Shown in pieces: positions 16,347 to 24,548 of a DNA stretch of 29,459 nucleotides. Location: contig CAWUZD010000012.1 in assembly GCA_963926925.1 (NCBI GenBank), positions 1 through 29,459 on the forward strand, read 5' to 3'. Position numbers and translations under genes: made by a program. The notes beneath the pieces were generated by a model that had not been told where the DNA came from, ran no database searches, and saw only the letters and a list, made by a program, of their open reading frames with translations. Positions within the stretch are counted from its first letter, which is position 1, and every line of letters starts with the position of its first letter. The DNA comes from Paralactobacillus_A sp963926925 (GTDB lineage: Bacteria > Bacillota > Bacilli > Lactobacillales > Lactobacillaceae).

Positions 16347-16658
16347 ATGGGTTATTTTGACTTAGGTTGTGCCATTATTTTTGAATGTATCGGAATAAAT
16401 GCTTTAAAAGCCTCTAATGGTTTAAAAAACATTCCTTTTGATATTTTGATGGTTGTTACTTATTTATTGAGTTTCTTCTTTTTAGCAATGTGCTTAAAAA
16501 CCGTCAAACTCGACGTTGCTTATGCAGTCTGGTCAGCAATTGGAACAATTTTAATTACTATTAGTGGCGTTTTTTTATGGCATGAAGGAATTGGTTCAAA
16601 AGGTCTTTTTGGCATTGTCTTAATAATCATTGGCGTTGTCCTATTAAATCTTGATTAA
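16347..16658 (+). CDS. Small multidrug resistance (SMR) family transporter
   Basis: A 103-residue membrane protein with four helices and the SMR family layout. The membrane-embedded acidic residue is Glu13 in AIIFECIGINALKAS, corresponding to Glu14 of EmrE. The third-helix motif AYAVWSAIGTILITISG carries the conserved Trp. SMR proteins work as dimers, exporting cationic drugs or guanidinium-type compounds in exchange for protons; the substrate is not evident here. The in-frame GTG two codons earlier is too close to GAGG (16336-16339), so I start at the ATG. It is the first gene of an operon with an MFS exporter 23 bp downstream and is divergent from TetR. Confidence 0.92.
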   Translation: MGYFDLGCAIIFECIGINALKASNGLKNIPFDILMVVTYLLSFFFLAMCLKTVKLDVAYAVWSAIGTILITISGVFLWHEGIGSKGLFGIVLIIIGVVLLNLD

Positions 16659-16681
16659 AAATAATAAAAGGAGATATTTTC

Positions 16682-18148
16682 GTGGCAAATAGAGAAGCTT
16701 TAGATATTGATGGCAAACCTTATAATCGTTTGCTATTAGTTATTACTGTTGTTGCCGGATCTTTTGCAACATTCTTAGCAGGAACAATGTTGGCAACTGC
16801 TTATCCAAAATTAATGGATTACTTCAATATTTCAACTGATACTGTTCAGTGGTTATCAACTGGTTTTATGTTAGTCAGCGGAATTATGATTCCAATTACT
16901 GCATGGTTAATGACCCGGTTTAATTCCAAATGGTTATATGTTGTTGGGATGGCACTATTTTTAATTGGTAATATTGCCTGCTTATTTTCAAAATCATTTG
17001 CGATTTTACTTAGTGGTCGTTTAATTTCAGCCGTTGGTGTTGGTATTACAGTTTCTCTTTCACAGTCTGTTTTACTTTACATCTTCCCACCTAACAAACG
17101 TGGTTTAGTAATGGGTATTAACGGAATTGCCGTTGGTTTAGCCCCAGCGATTGGACCTACTTTATCAGGTTGGATTGTTGATAATTATAGTTGGCGGATT
17201 ATTTTCGGTGTTGTTATTGTGTTCGTAGCCATTGACTTAGCTGCATCATTATTCTTCATGAAGAAAGTTATGCCAACTACTGATGCCAAACTTGATTACT
17301 TATCAGCCGTATTATCAATTATTGGTTTTGGTTCTTTGTTATATGGTGTTTCCCAAGCCGGAAGTTTAGGTTGGGGTGATAAAGAAGTTATCATTACTAT
17401 TATCATTGGTGTAATTGGCATTGCATTATTCTGCTGGCGGCAATTACGGCTTAAGAACCCATTCCTTGAAATTGGCTTATTATCAAACTGGCACTTTACT
17501 TTAGCATCCATCATTGGGGCATGTGCCCGGGTTGCCTTAGTTGGTGTTGAATTGGTATTACCAATGTATATTCAAATTGTACGTGGTGAATCAGCCTTTC
17601 ATTCTGGCTTAATGCTTTTACCAGGGGCAATTTTAATTGGGATTATGAGTCCTGTTGCTGGGACATTATTTGATAAATTAGGTGCTAAGAAGTTAGTTAT
17701 TAGTGGGATGATTTTGTTGGTATTAGGCACAGTTAACTTTGTAACCTTAACACCAACTACACCAATTATCGAAATTGTTGTATTATACGCCATCCGGATG
17801 GTTGGGGTTGCGTTGGCATTCATGCCCGTAACTACTGCTGGTATGAATGCTTTACCAACTAGCAAGATTAATCACGGTACTGCCATTAACAATACTTTCC
17901 GGCAAGTAGCTGGTTCAATTGGTACGGCGATTTTCACAACTATCTTAACGAATGTAACTAATAACTTGAAACCATCAACTGCATTATTACATTCTGCACC
18001 TTTAGCTTATAAGCACCAAATGATCAACGCTTCATTGAATGGTTATCGTGCATCATTCTTTGCCGCAATGATTGTCGGGGTAATTGGTATCATCATTGCC
18101 CTCTTCTTACAAAAGAATGCAGGACTAGTTAAATCAACTGATTACTAA
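16682..18148 (+). CDS. MFS multidrug exporter, DHA2 (14-helix) family
   Basis: A drug:proton antiporter of 488 residues with about 14 hydrophobic segments. Helix 1 region: VVAGSFATFLAGTMLATAYP, then VQWLSTGFMLVSGIMIP, typical of LmrB/EmrB-like proteins. Motif C lies in GINGIAVGLAPAIGPTLSGW, which marks antiporters. It starts with GTG at 16682, 8 bases after AAAGGAG; the next in-frame Met comes too late. It lies between the SMR gene and a DUF4811 gene, a pairing common in lactobacilli, and is probably controlled by the divergent TetR protein. Substrate unknown. Confidence 0.94.
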   Translation: MANREALDIDGKPYNRLLLVITVVAGSFATFLAGTMLATAYPKLMDYFNISTDTVQWLSTGFMLVSGIMIPITAWLMTRFNSKWLYVVGMALFLIGNIACLFSKSFAILLSGRLISAVGVGITVSLSQSVLLYIFPPNKRGLVMGINGIAVGLAPAIGPTLSGWIVDNYSWRIIFGVVIVFVAIDLAASLFFMKKVMPTTDAKLDYLSAVLSIIGFGSLLYGVSQAGSLGWGDKEVIITIIIGVIGIALFCWRQLRLKNPFLEIGLLSNWHFTLASIIGACARVALVGVELVLPMYIQIVRGESAFHSGLMLLPGAILIGIMSPVAGTLFDKLGAKKLVISGMILLVLGTVNFVTLTPTTPIIEIVVLYAIRMVGVALAFMPVTTAGMNALPTSKINHGTAINNTFRQVAGSIGTAIFTTILTNVTNNLKPSTALLHSAPLAYKHQMINASLNGYRASFFAAMIVGVIGIIIALFLQKNAGLVKSTDY

Positions 18149-18172
18149 TACTACGAAAGGAGCAGATAAATA

Positions 18173-18796
18173 ATGGCTTTATGGATTCTTGCAATTAGCG
18201 CAGTTTTATTCTTAATTGCCTTCATTGGTTTTAAAAAACCAGTTTGGCAATATACAATTTCGGGACTTTTTTTACTAATTAGTATCGCCATGTCATGTAT
18301 CTTAATTCTTAACGATACTGAACACTTAGGAATGAAAATTGTAACTACTACTAAGACAACTAAAATTGCTTCCGTAAGTAAAAATAACCAACTTGGTTTA
18401 TTACTCTACAAGCAATTAGGGAGTGGCAATGAACGGATTTATGTTTACCGTCCAGCCGATAGTAGCAAAACGAAACATACCCAAGTTGAATACGATACTA
18501 CTAACCAAGTAGTACAAAATAGCAGTATCAAGACTCCAGAATTAGTAACGAAAACCCAAAAGTATGATTATAAGAATGAATTCTGGAAGGTAATGCTTGC
18601 AGGCTTATCTTTGAATAAAGAAGTTCATCACCGGACTAATATTTTCAAAGTACCAAGCAACTGGTATGTTGTTAATACCAACCAATTGAAACAATTAGAA
18701 CAAAAATTAAAAGCTGCTGCCATTGCTAAACAAAAGGCCACTATGCTTAAGAAAGCACAAGCAGCCCAACAACAAAAAGTAGCAACTGTTAAATAA
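18173..18796 (+). CDS. DUF4811 family membrane protein
   Basis: A 207-residue protein with two N-terminal helices (about 2-20 and 26-46), an extracellular domain of about 110 residues and a Lys/Ala/Gln-rich C-terminal coiled tail (LEQKLKAAAIAKQKATMLKK). It resembles the DUF4811 proteins that accompany MFS exporters in Lactobacillaceae. Function is unknown; an accessory role to the exporter is inferred from the constant pairing. A GAAAGGAG site precedes the ATG, 24 bp after the exporter gene. It is the last gene of the TetR-controlled operon. Confidence 0.87.
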   Translation: MALWILAISAVLFLIAFIGFKKPVWQYTISGLFLLISIAMSCILILNDTEHLGMKIVTTTKTTKIASVSKNNQLGLLLYKQLGSGNERIYVYRPADSSKTKHTQVEYDTTNQVVQNSSIKTPELVTKTQKYDYKNEFWKVMLAGLSLNKEVHHRTNIFKVPSNWYVVNTNQLKQLEQKLKAAAIAKQKATMLKKAQAAQQQKVATVK

Positions 18797-18802
18797 TTAT
18801 CG

Positions 18803-18830
18803 AAGGTCGCCATAACGACGATCTTTTTTT
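18803..18830 (+). terminator. Terminator of the efflux operon
   Basis: AAGGTCG (18803-18809) pairs with CGATCTT (18819-18825), including one wobble, and runs into seven T. Confidence 0.75.
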
Positions 18831-18909
18831 GTACCCTAAATTTATTAAAAATCTCTTATTATTTAGATTAAACAAGCTTAATTATTTAAAAAGCAATATT
18901 AACAATGCA

Positions 18910-18936
18910 TATAATAAAAATGATAGTAGATACTAT
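18910..18936 (+). promoter_or_regulatory. -10 box and inverted repeat before the dehydrogenase gene
   Basis: TATAAT at 18910-18915 is followed by the inverted repeat ATAGTA-GA-TACTAT (18923-18936). The repeat covers the expected transcription start, a good place for a repressor. No convincing -35 is seen. The binding protein is unknown. Confidence 0.45.
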
Positions 18937-18965
18937 ATTTTTTATTAATTAATAGGAGAAAACAA

Positions 18966-19755
18966 ATGACAAAAACTGCGTTAATTACTGGTGCAACAGG
19001 TGGGTTAGGTCATCAATTTGCAAAAATTCATGCTACTAATCATGGTGATTTAGTCCTTGTTGCTCGTAATCCTCAAAAGTTAAGTGAATTAGAAAATGAA
19101 TTAACTACGCAATATCATGTTAATGTCAAAACAATTGCTGTTGATTTTACTAATCCTAATGCAGCGCAAGCCATCTTTGATGCCGTTCAACAAGCTAATA
19201 TTAAAATTGACTACTTAATTAATAATGCTGGTTTAGGTGGGCAAGGCGCATTTGTTGACCGGACAATGCAACAAGATATGACTTTAGCAAGCGTTAATAT
19301 GATTGTCCCAACCCAATTAATGAAATTGTTCATCCCACAAATGATTAAAAATGGTGGTGGCCGTATTCTTAACGTTTCATCAACTGCAGCAGTAGCACCT
19401 GGACCTTTGCAAGCTGAATACTATGCTACCAAAGCTTACCTTACTTCATTAAGCAATGCGCTTTGGTACGAATTAAAAGATAAAAACATCACCGTAACTA
19501 CATTAATGCCTGGGGGTTGTTAATACTGGCTTTGCTAAGGCAGCAGGTTTAACTGATACTAAGATGTTTGCTCATGGGATGGATCCATACCACGTTGCAA
19601 TGGATGGTTACCAAGGAATGTTACACGGGAAACTTAATGTCTTTTCTGGTTTACCAGGTTGGCAAAAGCCTTTCGTACACTTAATGCCAATGATGCCAAA
19701 GAAACCATTAATGGGCTTTATTGCTAGTGAACAAAAAGTTGAAAAAAATAACTAA
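18966..19755 (+). pseudogene. Short-chain dehydrogenase/reductase, frameshifted
   Basis: The classical SDR fold is present. The cofactor motif is TGATGGLG (residues 8-15), followed by VARN, NNAG (86-89) and the catalytic Ser139, Tyr152 and Lys156 (YYATK). The reading frame then breaks at TTLMPGGC-stop (19523). The rest of the protein continues in the +1 frame from VVNTGFAKAAGLTD to the stop at 19755. Removing one G from the run of five at 19512-19516 would restore a protein of about 262 residues, the normal size. The lost part forms the substrate-binding region, so the product as written is probably inactive. GGAG lies 7 bases before the ATG. It could be a true mutation or a homopolymer sequencing error. 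Substrate unknown. Confidence 0.88.
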
Positions 19756-19767
19756 AATAATTTAATT

Positions 19768-19807
19768 AAAAGCCTGCTTAATCATGAACGATTAGGCAGG
19801 CTTTTTT
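19768..19807 (+). terminator. Terminator after the dehydrogenase gene
   Basis: AAAGCCTGCTTAATC (19769-19783) pairs with GATTAGGCAGGCTTT (19790-19804), with one wobble, followed by a T-run. Confidence 0.9.
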
Positions 19808-19894
19808 ATTAGCAAAAAATATTTGTATTTAGTAGTGTTTTTTATTGTTTTTCATAGTAGAATAGTAATATTACTCTATATACAGGTGAATGAA

Positions 19895-20986
19895 ATGATA
19901 GCAAAGTTAAAACAATTTTATCAAGATTTACAATATGCACCCATTCAATTGTTTGCCAAAATTAAAGAAACTAACCAATTATCATTAAAGAGTTATTACC
20001 GCTTTGTTTTAGTAATCCGTAGTATTTTATTAGTTGGTTTTTCAATTATTTTTATTTCATTATTTGAAATGTTATTTAGTAATGATAATGCTAGTTTATC
20101 AGTATTAATTTTTTGCTTAATTATGACATTACAAGTCATTGGCTTTAACTACAACATTAAAGCTAGTCAGTTTAGTTTGTTTGCTTATTTCGCTTGTTTA
20201 TTATTAGGTGATATTTTTGTTTCACATAATACCAATCCATTCGGTGCTTTTATCGTTAATGCCATTTTAATCACTGTAATCATGGTATTACTTTGCAACG
20301 AACCATCATTAGGGACAGCCGGCTTATTCATCTTTGGCTATTTATTTGTTGTTTACTTTCCAGCGTCATCAATGCATACTTTTAAACTCCGGGTCATTGA
20401 AATGATCGTTGGTTATATTATTTGTGACATTGTCCTTTATCGGCATCATCGTGATCAATTTACCGAAATAAAACTACGTGATATTATTAAACACTTTTCA
20501 CTAACTGATAGTAAATGTTTATGGCAATTAGTGCTTAGCATTGGCGTTAGTTTAGCATTGTTATGCGGTCAATTATTGAAATTACCACGTTTCTTCTGGT
20601 TAGGAACCGCTGCTCTATCAATTTTATCCATTTATATTCCTGACCTTGAAAAATACCATGTTAGTCTTAAAAAACGGGTTGAACAACGTGCCTTTGGAAT
20701 TATTACCGGCTGTTTGTCATTTGGATTACTAGCCTCAATCTTGCCATCATCAATTGAAACCCTCTTAAGTCCCTTAGCCGGCTTGTTATTGGGTTTCACG
20801 ACTAGTTACCATTGGAACACTTTTCTAAACTGTTTTGGGGCATTAATGCTTGCATCAACCATTTACGGCATCCATACAAGCGTTATTTTCCGTATCTTCA
20901 ATAATTTTCTCGGCGTTACCCTAGCAATTTTATTCATTATCGTTATTAAATATATTTGGAAACATGATCAAAAAATTCATGCATAA
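19895..20986 (+). CDS. FUSC-like multi-spanning membrane protein
   Basis: A 363-residue integral membrane protein with about ten hydrophobic segments in two bundles (roughly 45-165 and 205-355), separated by a short charged cytoplasmic stretch (HHRDQFTEIKLRDIIKHF). The pattern and motifs such as RFFWLGTAALSILS, KRVEQRAFGIITG and LLLGFTTSY fit the FUSC / aromatic-acid-exporter-like superfamily. Those proteins are thought to export small organic acids; the substrate here is unknown. An upstream in-frame start at 19823 would add 24 residues but lacks a ribosome binding site. ATG 19895 has AGGTGA at correct spacing. It is monocistronic, between two terminators. Confidence 0.82.
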   Translation: MIAKLKQFYQDLQYAPIQLFAKIKETNQLSLKSYYRFVLVIRSILLVGFSIIFISLFEMLFSNDNASLSVLIFCLIMTLQVIGFNYNIKASQFSLFAYFACLLLGDIFVSHNTNPFGAFIVNAILITVIMVLLCNEPSLGTAGLFIFGYLFVVYFPASSMHTFKLRVIEMIVGYIICDIVLYRHHRDQFTEIKLRDIIKHFSLTDSKCLWQLVLSIGVSLALLCGQLLKLPRFFWLGTAALSILSIYIPDLEKYHVSLKKRVEQRAFGIITGCLSFGLLASILPSSIETLLSPLAGLLLGFTTSYHWNTFLNCFGALMLASTIYGIHTSVIFRIFNNFLGVTLAILFIIVIKYIWKHDQKIHA

Positions 20987-20991
20987 ACATT

Positions 20992-21020
20992 AAAAGCTCA
21001 CGATTAACGTGAGCTTTTTT
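20992..21020 (+). terminator. Terminator after the FUSC-like gene
   Basis: AAAAGCTCACG (20992-21002) pairs with CGTGAGCTTTT (21008-21018), followed by more T. Confidence 0.92.
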
Positions 21021-21057
21021 TATGTATAAAAAAGGAGAAACAGTAATCACTTAGGCT

Positions 21058-21120
21058 CTATTGGGAGTCTTCGAGATTAAGATTTCTCATGTGGAGCTTC
21101 TTCTCCAAATAATCAATCAT
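21058..21120 (-). CDS. Possible 20-aa ORF in a structured transcript
   Basis: On the minus strand AGAGGA stands 7 bases before an ATG (21118-21120). This opens a 20-codon ORF, product MIDYLEKKLHMRNLNLEDSQ, ending in TAG. Upstream lies a plausible promoter (TTAACA, 17 bp, TAATAT). Downstream the transcript runs into TTCTCC and six T at 21028-21039, which can pair with GGAGAA inside the ORF (21091-21096). The peptide is charged, without a membrane segment, and I recognise no family. It could be a small protein, a leader peptide or the visible part of a small RNA. The ribosome binding site is the best argument that it is translated. Confidence 0.35.
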   Translation of the reverse strand: MIDYLEKKLHMRNLNLEDSQ

Positions 21121-21183
21121 CGCTGTTCCTCTTATTAATTATATTAGCAGGTTAGTAATTAATTGTTAAATCATTAGCTTACT

Positions 21184-21213
21184 AAAAAACACCCGCAATT
21201 AATTGCTGGTGTT
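21184..21213 (-). terminator. Terminator of the first LPQTG surface protein gene
   Basis: AACACCCGCAATT (21188-21200) pairs with AATTGCTGGTGTT (21201-21213), with one mismatch. An A-run on the left gives the U-tract on the minus strand. Confidence 0.8.
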
Positions 21214-21224
21214 AATTTTTAGTT

Positions 21225-22325
21225 TTAGTTCTTACGCCGATCAATGAAATCAAATACACCGAATAATACGCTAATGCCAACGGCGATAAGACCAATTACA
21301 ATGCTTGTTTGATTAGTATCATCACCGGTTTGTGGTAATTTAGTATTCTTTGGTGTTGTTGGCTTTACACTTTGACCGCTATTGTTATTAGCATGGTGAT
21401 CATTGTGTGAGCTTTGACCAACAATAACTATCTTGTTACTACTGTTGTTGCTACTTGAGCTTGATGCTACACTTGAAGAACTGCTCTTCTTTTCACTGCT
21501 TGAACTTGCAACAATTGATGAAGAGCTTGAGCTCTTCTTGCTACTTGAACTTGATTCTACACTTGATGAAGTTGGTTCTTTCTTACTACTTGAACTTACT
21601 TCTACACTTGATGAACTGCTCTTCTTTTCGCTACTTGAACTTGATGCTACGCTTAAAGAACTAGCAATTATTGAAGAGCTAGATTCACTACTTGATGAGC
21701 TTGTTGGACTAACCCATTTAATTGAAGCATTCTTATTTACTGTTGAACTACCATTATTAGGATTTACAGTAGCATTATTATGGTAAATATCACCATTCTT
21801 TGGATCAGTTGGGAATGTCCGGTATTGAATTTGGAACTTCATTGGTGTCATCTTGTCAAATCCATATGCTTTCGCAATCGCATTTGGATCTAATTTAAAG
21901 ATGAAACCATTAGCAGTCTTAGTAATTTCACCCCAACCATGGGCAATAATTGTGCTCAAAGGAATCATGCTGACTTTGATACCAGTGCCACCATCATTAC
22001 CACCAGTAAATGACAAGGTCCAGTTTGAATAATTAATTGTTTCGCCACTTGTTGAGGAACCGTCATAAATTGTAACTTCATTGTTATCAACTGTAGTTGG
22101 TAATTCACCCTTAATTGTCCATGACAAAGTACCGTCAGCATTTTCACTGCCGGTTTTATCCACTGATGTACTTGTAACTGTTGGTGTCGGTACCGTTTGT
22201 AACGGTACATCATCAGTTGTCGCATTAGCTGTGGCAATTACAGGAAAAATATTACCAAATAAAGCAAAAACAATGGTAAAAATTGATAATAAAGCAACTT
22301 TACTACTATTAATGAATTTATTCAT
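21225..22325 (-). CDS. LPQTG-anchored serine-rich surface protein
   Basis: A cell-wall protein of 366 residues. It has a signal peptide (about 1-35, ending FPVIATANA) and one folded domain (about 45-205) with GWGEITKTANGFIFKLD and ATVNPNNGSS, resembling the ligand-binding/isopeptide domains of collagen-binding-type adhesins. A stalk (about 207-295) is built of repeated Ser runs broken by EKK, KKE or Val/Ile. The sortase signal LPQTGDD is followed by a hydrophobic helix and RRKN. Sortase would cut between Thr and Gly and join it to peptidoglycan. AAAGGA lies 5 bases before the ATG. The next gene (22483-24356) is a clear paralogue with the same domain, stalk and anchor. The ligand is unknown. 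Confidence 0.88.
   Translation of the reverse strand: MNKFINSSKVALLSIFTIVFALFGNIFPVIATANATTDDVPLQTVPTPTVTSTSVDKTGSENADGTLSWTIKGELPTTVDNNEVTIYDGSSTSGETINYSNWTLSFTGGNDGGTGIKVSMIPLSTIIAHGWGEITKTANGFIFKLDPNAIAKAYGFDKMTPMKFQIQYRTFPTDPKNGDIYHNNATVNPNNGSSTVNKNASIKWVSPTSSSSSESSSSIIASSLSVASSSSSEKKSSSSSVEVSSSSKKEPTSSSVESSSSSKKSSSSSSIVASSSSEKKSSSSSVASSSSSNNSSNKIVIVGQSSHNDHHANNNSGQSVKPTTPKNTKLPQTGDDTNQTSIVIGLIAVGISVLFGVFDFIDRRKN
21460..21705 (-). repeat. Serine-stalk repeats, first surface protein
   Basis: Degenerate repeats of about 45-60 bp encode Ser runs with EKK, KKE or KKS spacers. Segments such as CTGCTCTTCTTTTCACTGCT recur here and in the stalk of the neighbouring paralogue at 22780-22985. Confidence 0.75.
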
Positions 22326-22426
22326 GATTATCCTTTATCTCTTTAAAAACAATGTAGTTACAACTTAAAAATATTCCTATTAATTATATTATAGTCGTAT
22401 ATAATAATTAAATAAAATTACTCATA

Positions 22427-22463
22427 AAAAAACAGCCTTAGGATTTAAACCTAAGACTGTTTT
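22427..22463 (-). terminator. Terminator of the second LPQTG surface protein gene
   Basis: AACAGCCTTAGG (22431-22442) pairs with CCTAAGACTGTT (22450-22461), with one mismatch, and a left A-run provides the minus-strand U-tract. Confidence 0.85.
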
Positions 22464-22482
22464 ATTGTTTATTTACTAATTA

Positions 22483-24356
22483 TTAGTTGTTCTTACGCCG
22501 TTCAACAATTGCAAATGCTACTACTGGGATAGTTACTACTAACAATCCTAATAATGCAATTACATTGTTGTTAGCATCACCAGTTTGTGGTAATTTGCCG
22601 TTCTTCTTGCCATTACCTTGACCATTGTTGCTTGAGCTTTGTTTGCCAACAATACCAACACCATTGTTGTGGTTTGAACTTGTTACGGCATTAGAACTTT
22701 CATTCTTAATGCTGCTTGAGTTCTTACCACCATTGTTATTGTTATGGTTGGTTGCTCCAGGAACAATGATTGATGAACTGGATTTTTCAGAACTACTGTT
22801 CTTGCTGCTTGAGCTTGGAGTTATTGAAGAACTTGAGCTCTTCTTACTGCTTGAACTTGGTACAACGCTTGATGAACTGCTCTTCTTTTCACTGCTTGAA
22901 CTTGCAACGACTGATGAAGAACTTGATTCTTTCTTGCTGCTTGAACTTGATTCAATGCTTGAAGAACTAGATTCTACACTGCTTGATGAAGCAATCTTTG
23001 TATCAGGAATATCATAACTTGTTGGCAAGTTAGAATCTGTTACTGTTCCTTGATCTGTAATTGTGAAGTGGTAAGTAGTTGGGTTTAATTCATAACCACT
23101 TGGTGCAGTTGTTTCTTTCAAAGTATAACTACCAGCAGTTAAACCTGTGAATTTAACAAAACCATCGCTATCACTTGTAACTACTTCATCCTTAGGACCG
23201 GTTAATGTAAACTTCGCACCACTTAAGTAAGTAGTTGCACTGTTAGCATCAACTTTAGAAATAGTTAATGTACCATTATTGTAGCCATTGGCAGTACCCC
23301 AAACATTACTAATCTTAATAGTAGCTTTTTGGCTTTGTGCTGAAGAACCATTATTAGGATTCAAGTTTGCAGTATTACTATATACTTGACCAGCAACTGG
23401 GTTTGTTGGCTTAGTTTGATAATTAATGGTAAATTTCATTGGTAATGCAGTTGTAAAACCATATGAATTAGCAATTGCATCTACATTCAAATGGAAAACA
23501 AAACCATTAGTTTCTTTGGTAATAGTACCCCAACCTTCACTAAGAACCTTGCTTAAAGGAATTTGAGTAACTGTTACACCTGTACCAACACCGGTGTTGC
23601 AAGTAAATGAAAGCCACCAGTTTTGGTATTGAATTGATTGTTCAGGTGTTCCTGGCAAAGTATCAGTGATAGTTACATCTTTAGGATTTGCACCAGATGA
23701 CAAAGAACCATGAATTTGCCAGTTAATGTTACCTCTTTGACCTTCAGTACCTTCCTTAGTAACACCAATATTTGGAACTACTGGAGTAGGTGCAGTTTGA
23801 ATTGGTGGAAGACCTGCACTTGGAGTAGAAGTATTTGGTTGTACGGTAATATTTGGAACATTAGGAACAGGAACGCCCCAATCAGTATTTACCTTTGTGG
23901 TTTGATCCTTGTTAGCTCCTGTAGCTGCTTTAACAACTACTTTAAAACCAAATTCACCTTTGATATTTTGCAAATTAGCAACATTATCATTGAACTTAAG
24001 TACTGCTTTAGTACCGTCAATTGTAACTGTCCTAATTTGTTCATTATTATTACTATCAATTAATGGAATAGTAGTTGGACTTGCAGGACCTTCAAGACCA
24101 GCTTCACTGGCTGTGGCTTGTGGAATGTTAAGTGTATAAGTGGAACCTGGTTGGATTTGACCATTATACTTTTCACTAAAGTGAACAGTAATCGTTTCAG
24201 ATGATCCAACTTTGGTACTTGAACTAGAAGCTGTAATATTATCAAAAATTATTGTGTATTTGCCGCTACTGCTGGAAAAATGTTAGCAAATAAGGCAAAG
24301 ACAATTGCAACAATTGATAGTAAAGCAACTTTACTACTGTTAACAAATTTATCCAT
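22483..24356 (-). pseudogene. LPQTG surface adhesin with SpaA/Cna-B domain, frameshifted after the signal peptide
   Basis: A signal peptide opens at ATG 24356 (MDKFVNSSKVALLSIVAIVF, nearly the same as the paralogue's) but meets TAA at 24249-24251 after 35 codons. The rest is open in another frame (for example TIIFDNITASSSSTKVGSSE) with no good start codon, and runs to 22483. The main part holds an N-terminal adhesin domain (VHFSEKYNGQIQPGSTYTLNI), a second domain homologous to the paralogue (GWGTITKETNGFVFHLN), one SpaA/Cna-B domain (LTISKVDANS, GSYTLKETTAPSGYEL), a Ser stalk, LPQTGDANN, a helix and RRKNN. One lost base near 24251-24285 explains the break. The ATG lacks a good ribosome binding site. 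As written it gives no secreted adhesin. Confidence 0.82.
22780..22985 (-). repeat. Serine-stalk repeats, second surface protein
   Basis: Degenerate repeats encode SSSSS runs with EKK, KKE or KKS spacers. They share near-identical segments with the stalk at 21460-21705, which makes the two genes prone to recombination. Confidence 0.75.
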
Positions 24357-24388
24357 ATGTACGCTTCTGATATTTATTTTATGCAGGA

Positions 24389-24425
24389 ATTAAGATATTT
24401 TTAAAATATATAAAAATATCTTAAT
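24389..24425 (-). repeat. Perfect AT-rich inverted repeat upstream of the second adhesin
   Basis: ATTAAGATATTTTT (24389-24402) and AAAAATATCTTAAT (24412-24425) form a perfect 14-bp inverted repeat with a 9-base spacer. It lies 33 bases upstream of the ATG, after a candidate minus-strand promoter (TTGTAT, 17 bp, TACAAT). It could be an operator or a leader hairpin. Confidence 0.65.
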
Positions 24426-24483
24426 AAGCATAATTATACTTTAATTGTAGTTTTATATAACGATTAATACAAGCATTTTATAC

Positions 24484-24520
24484 AAAAAAAGAACCTAATG
24501 ACTAAGTCATTAGGTTCTTT
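24484..24520 (-). terminator. Terminator of the choloylglycine-hydrolase family gene
   Basis: GAACCTAATGAC (24491-24502) and GTCATTAGGTTC (24506-24517) form a perfect stem with a TAA loop, extended by A/T pairs. Seven A on the left give the U-tract on the minus strand. Confidence 0.92.
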
Positions 24521-24548
24521 CCGCTTATTTTCTAATAATTATTTACAA

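Noticed and set aside
18966..19755. Insertion sequence as the cause of the broken genes
   Set aside because: No transposase-like ORF, terminal inverted repeats or target duplications were seen at any of the lesions. All are small shifts.
21433..21786. Plus-strand ORF rich in Leu and Glu opposite the first surface protein
   Set aside because: It is the antisense of Ser-rich repeats (TCA/AGC/AGT read backwards give Leu, Glu and Ala runs). There is no ribosome binding site, and a similar false ORF occurs at 22625-23017.
21455..22985. CRISPR array suggested by the repeated segments
   Set aside because: The repeats are in frame with Ser-rich coding sequence, vary in length, and have no unique spacers of constant size.
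22483..23973. Adhesin starting at the TTG at 23973
   Set aside because: The TTG has no ribosome binding site, and the reading frame stays open upstream with adhesin-like sequence. A signal peptide in another frame lies at 24249-24356, so a frameshifted gene explains it better.
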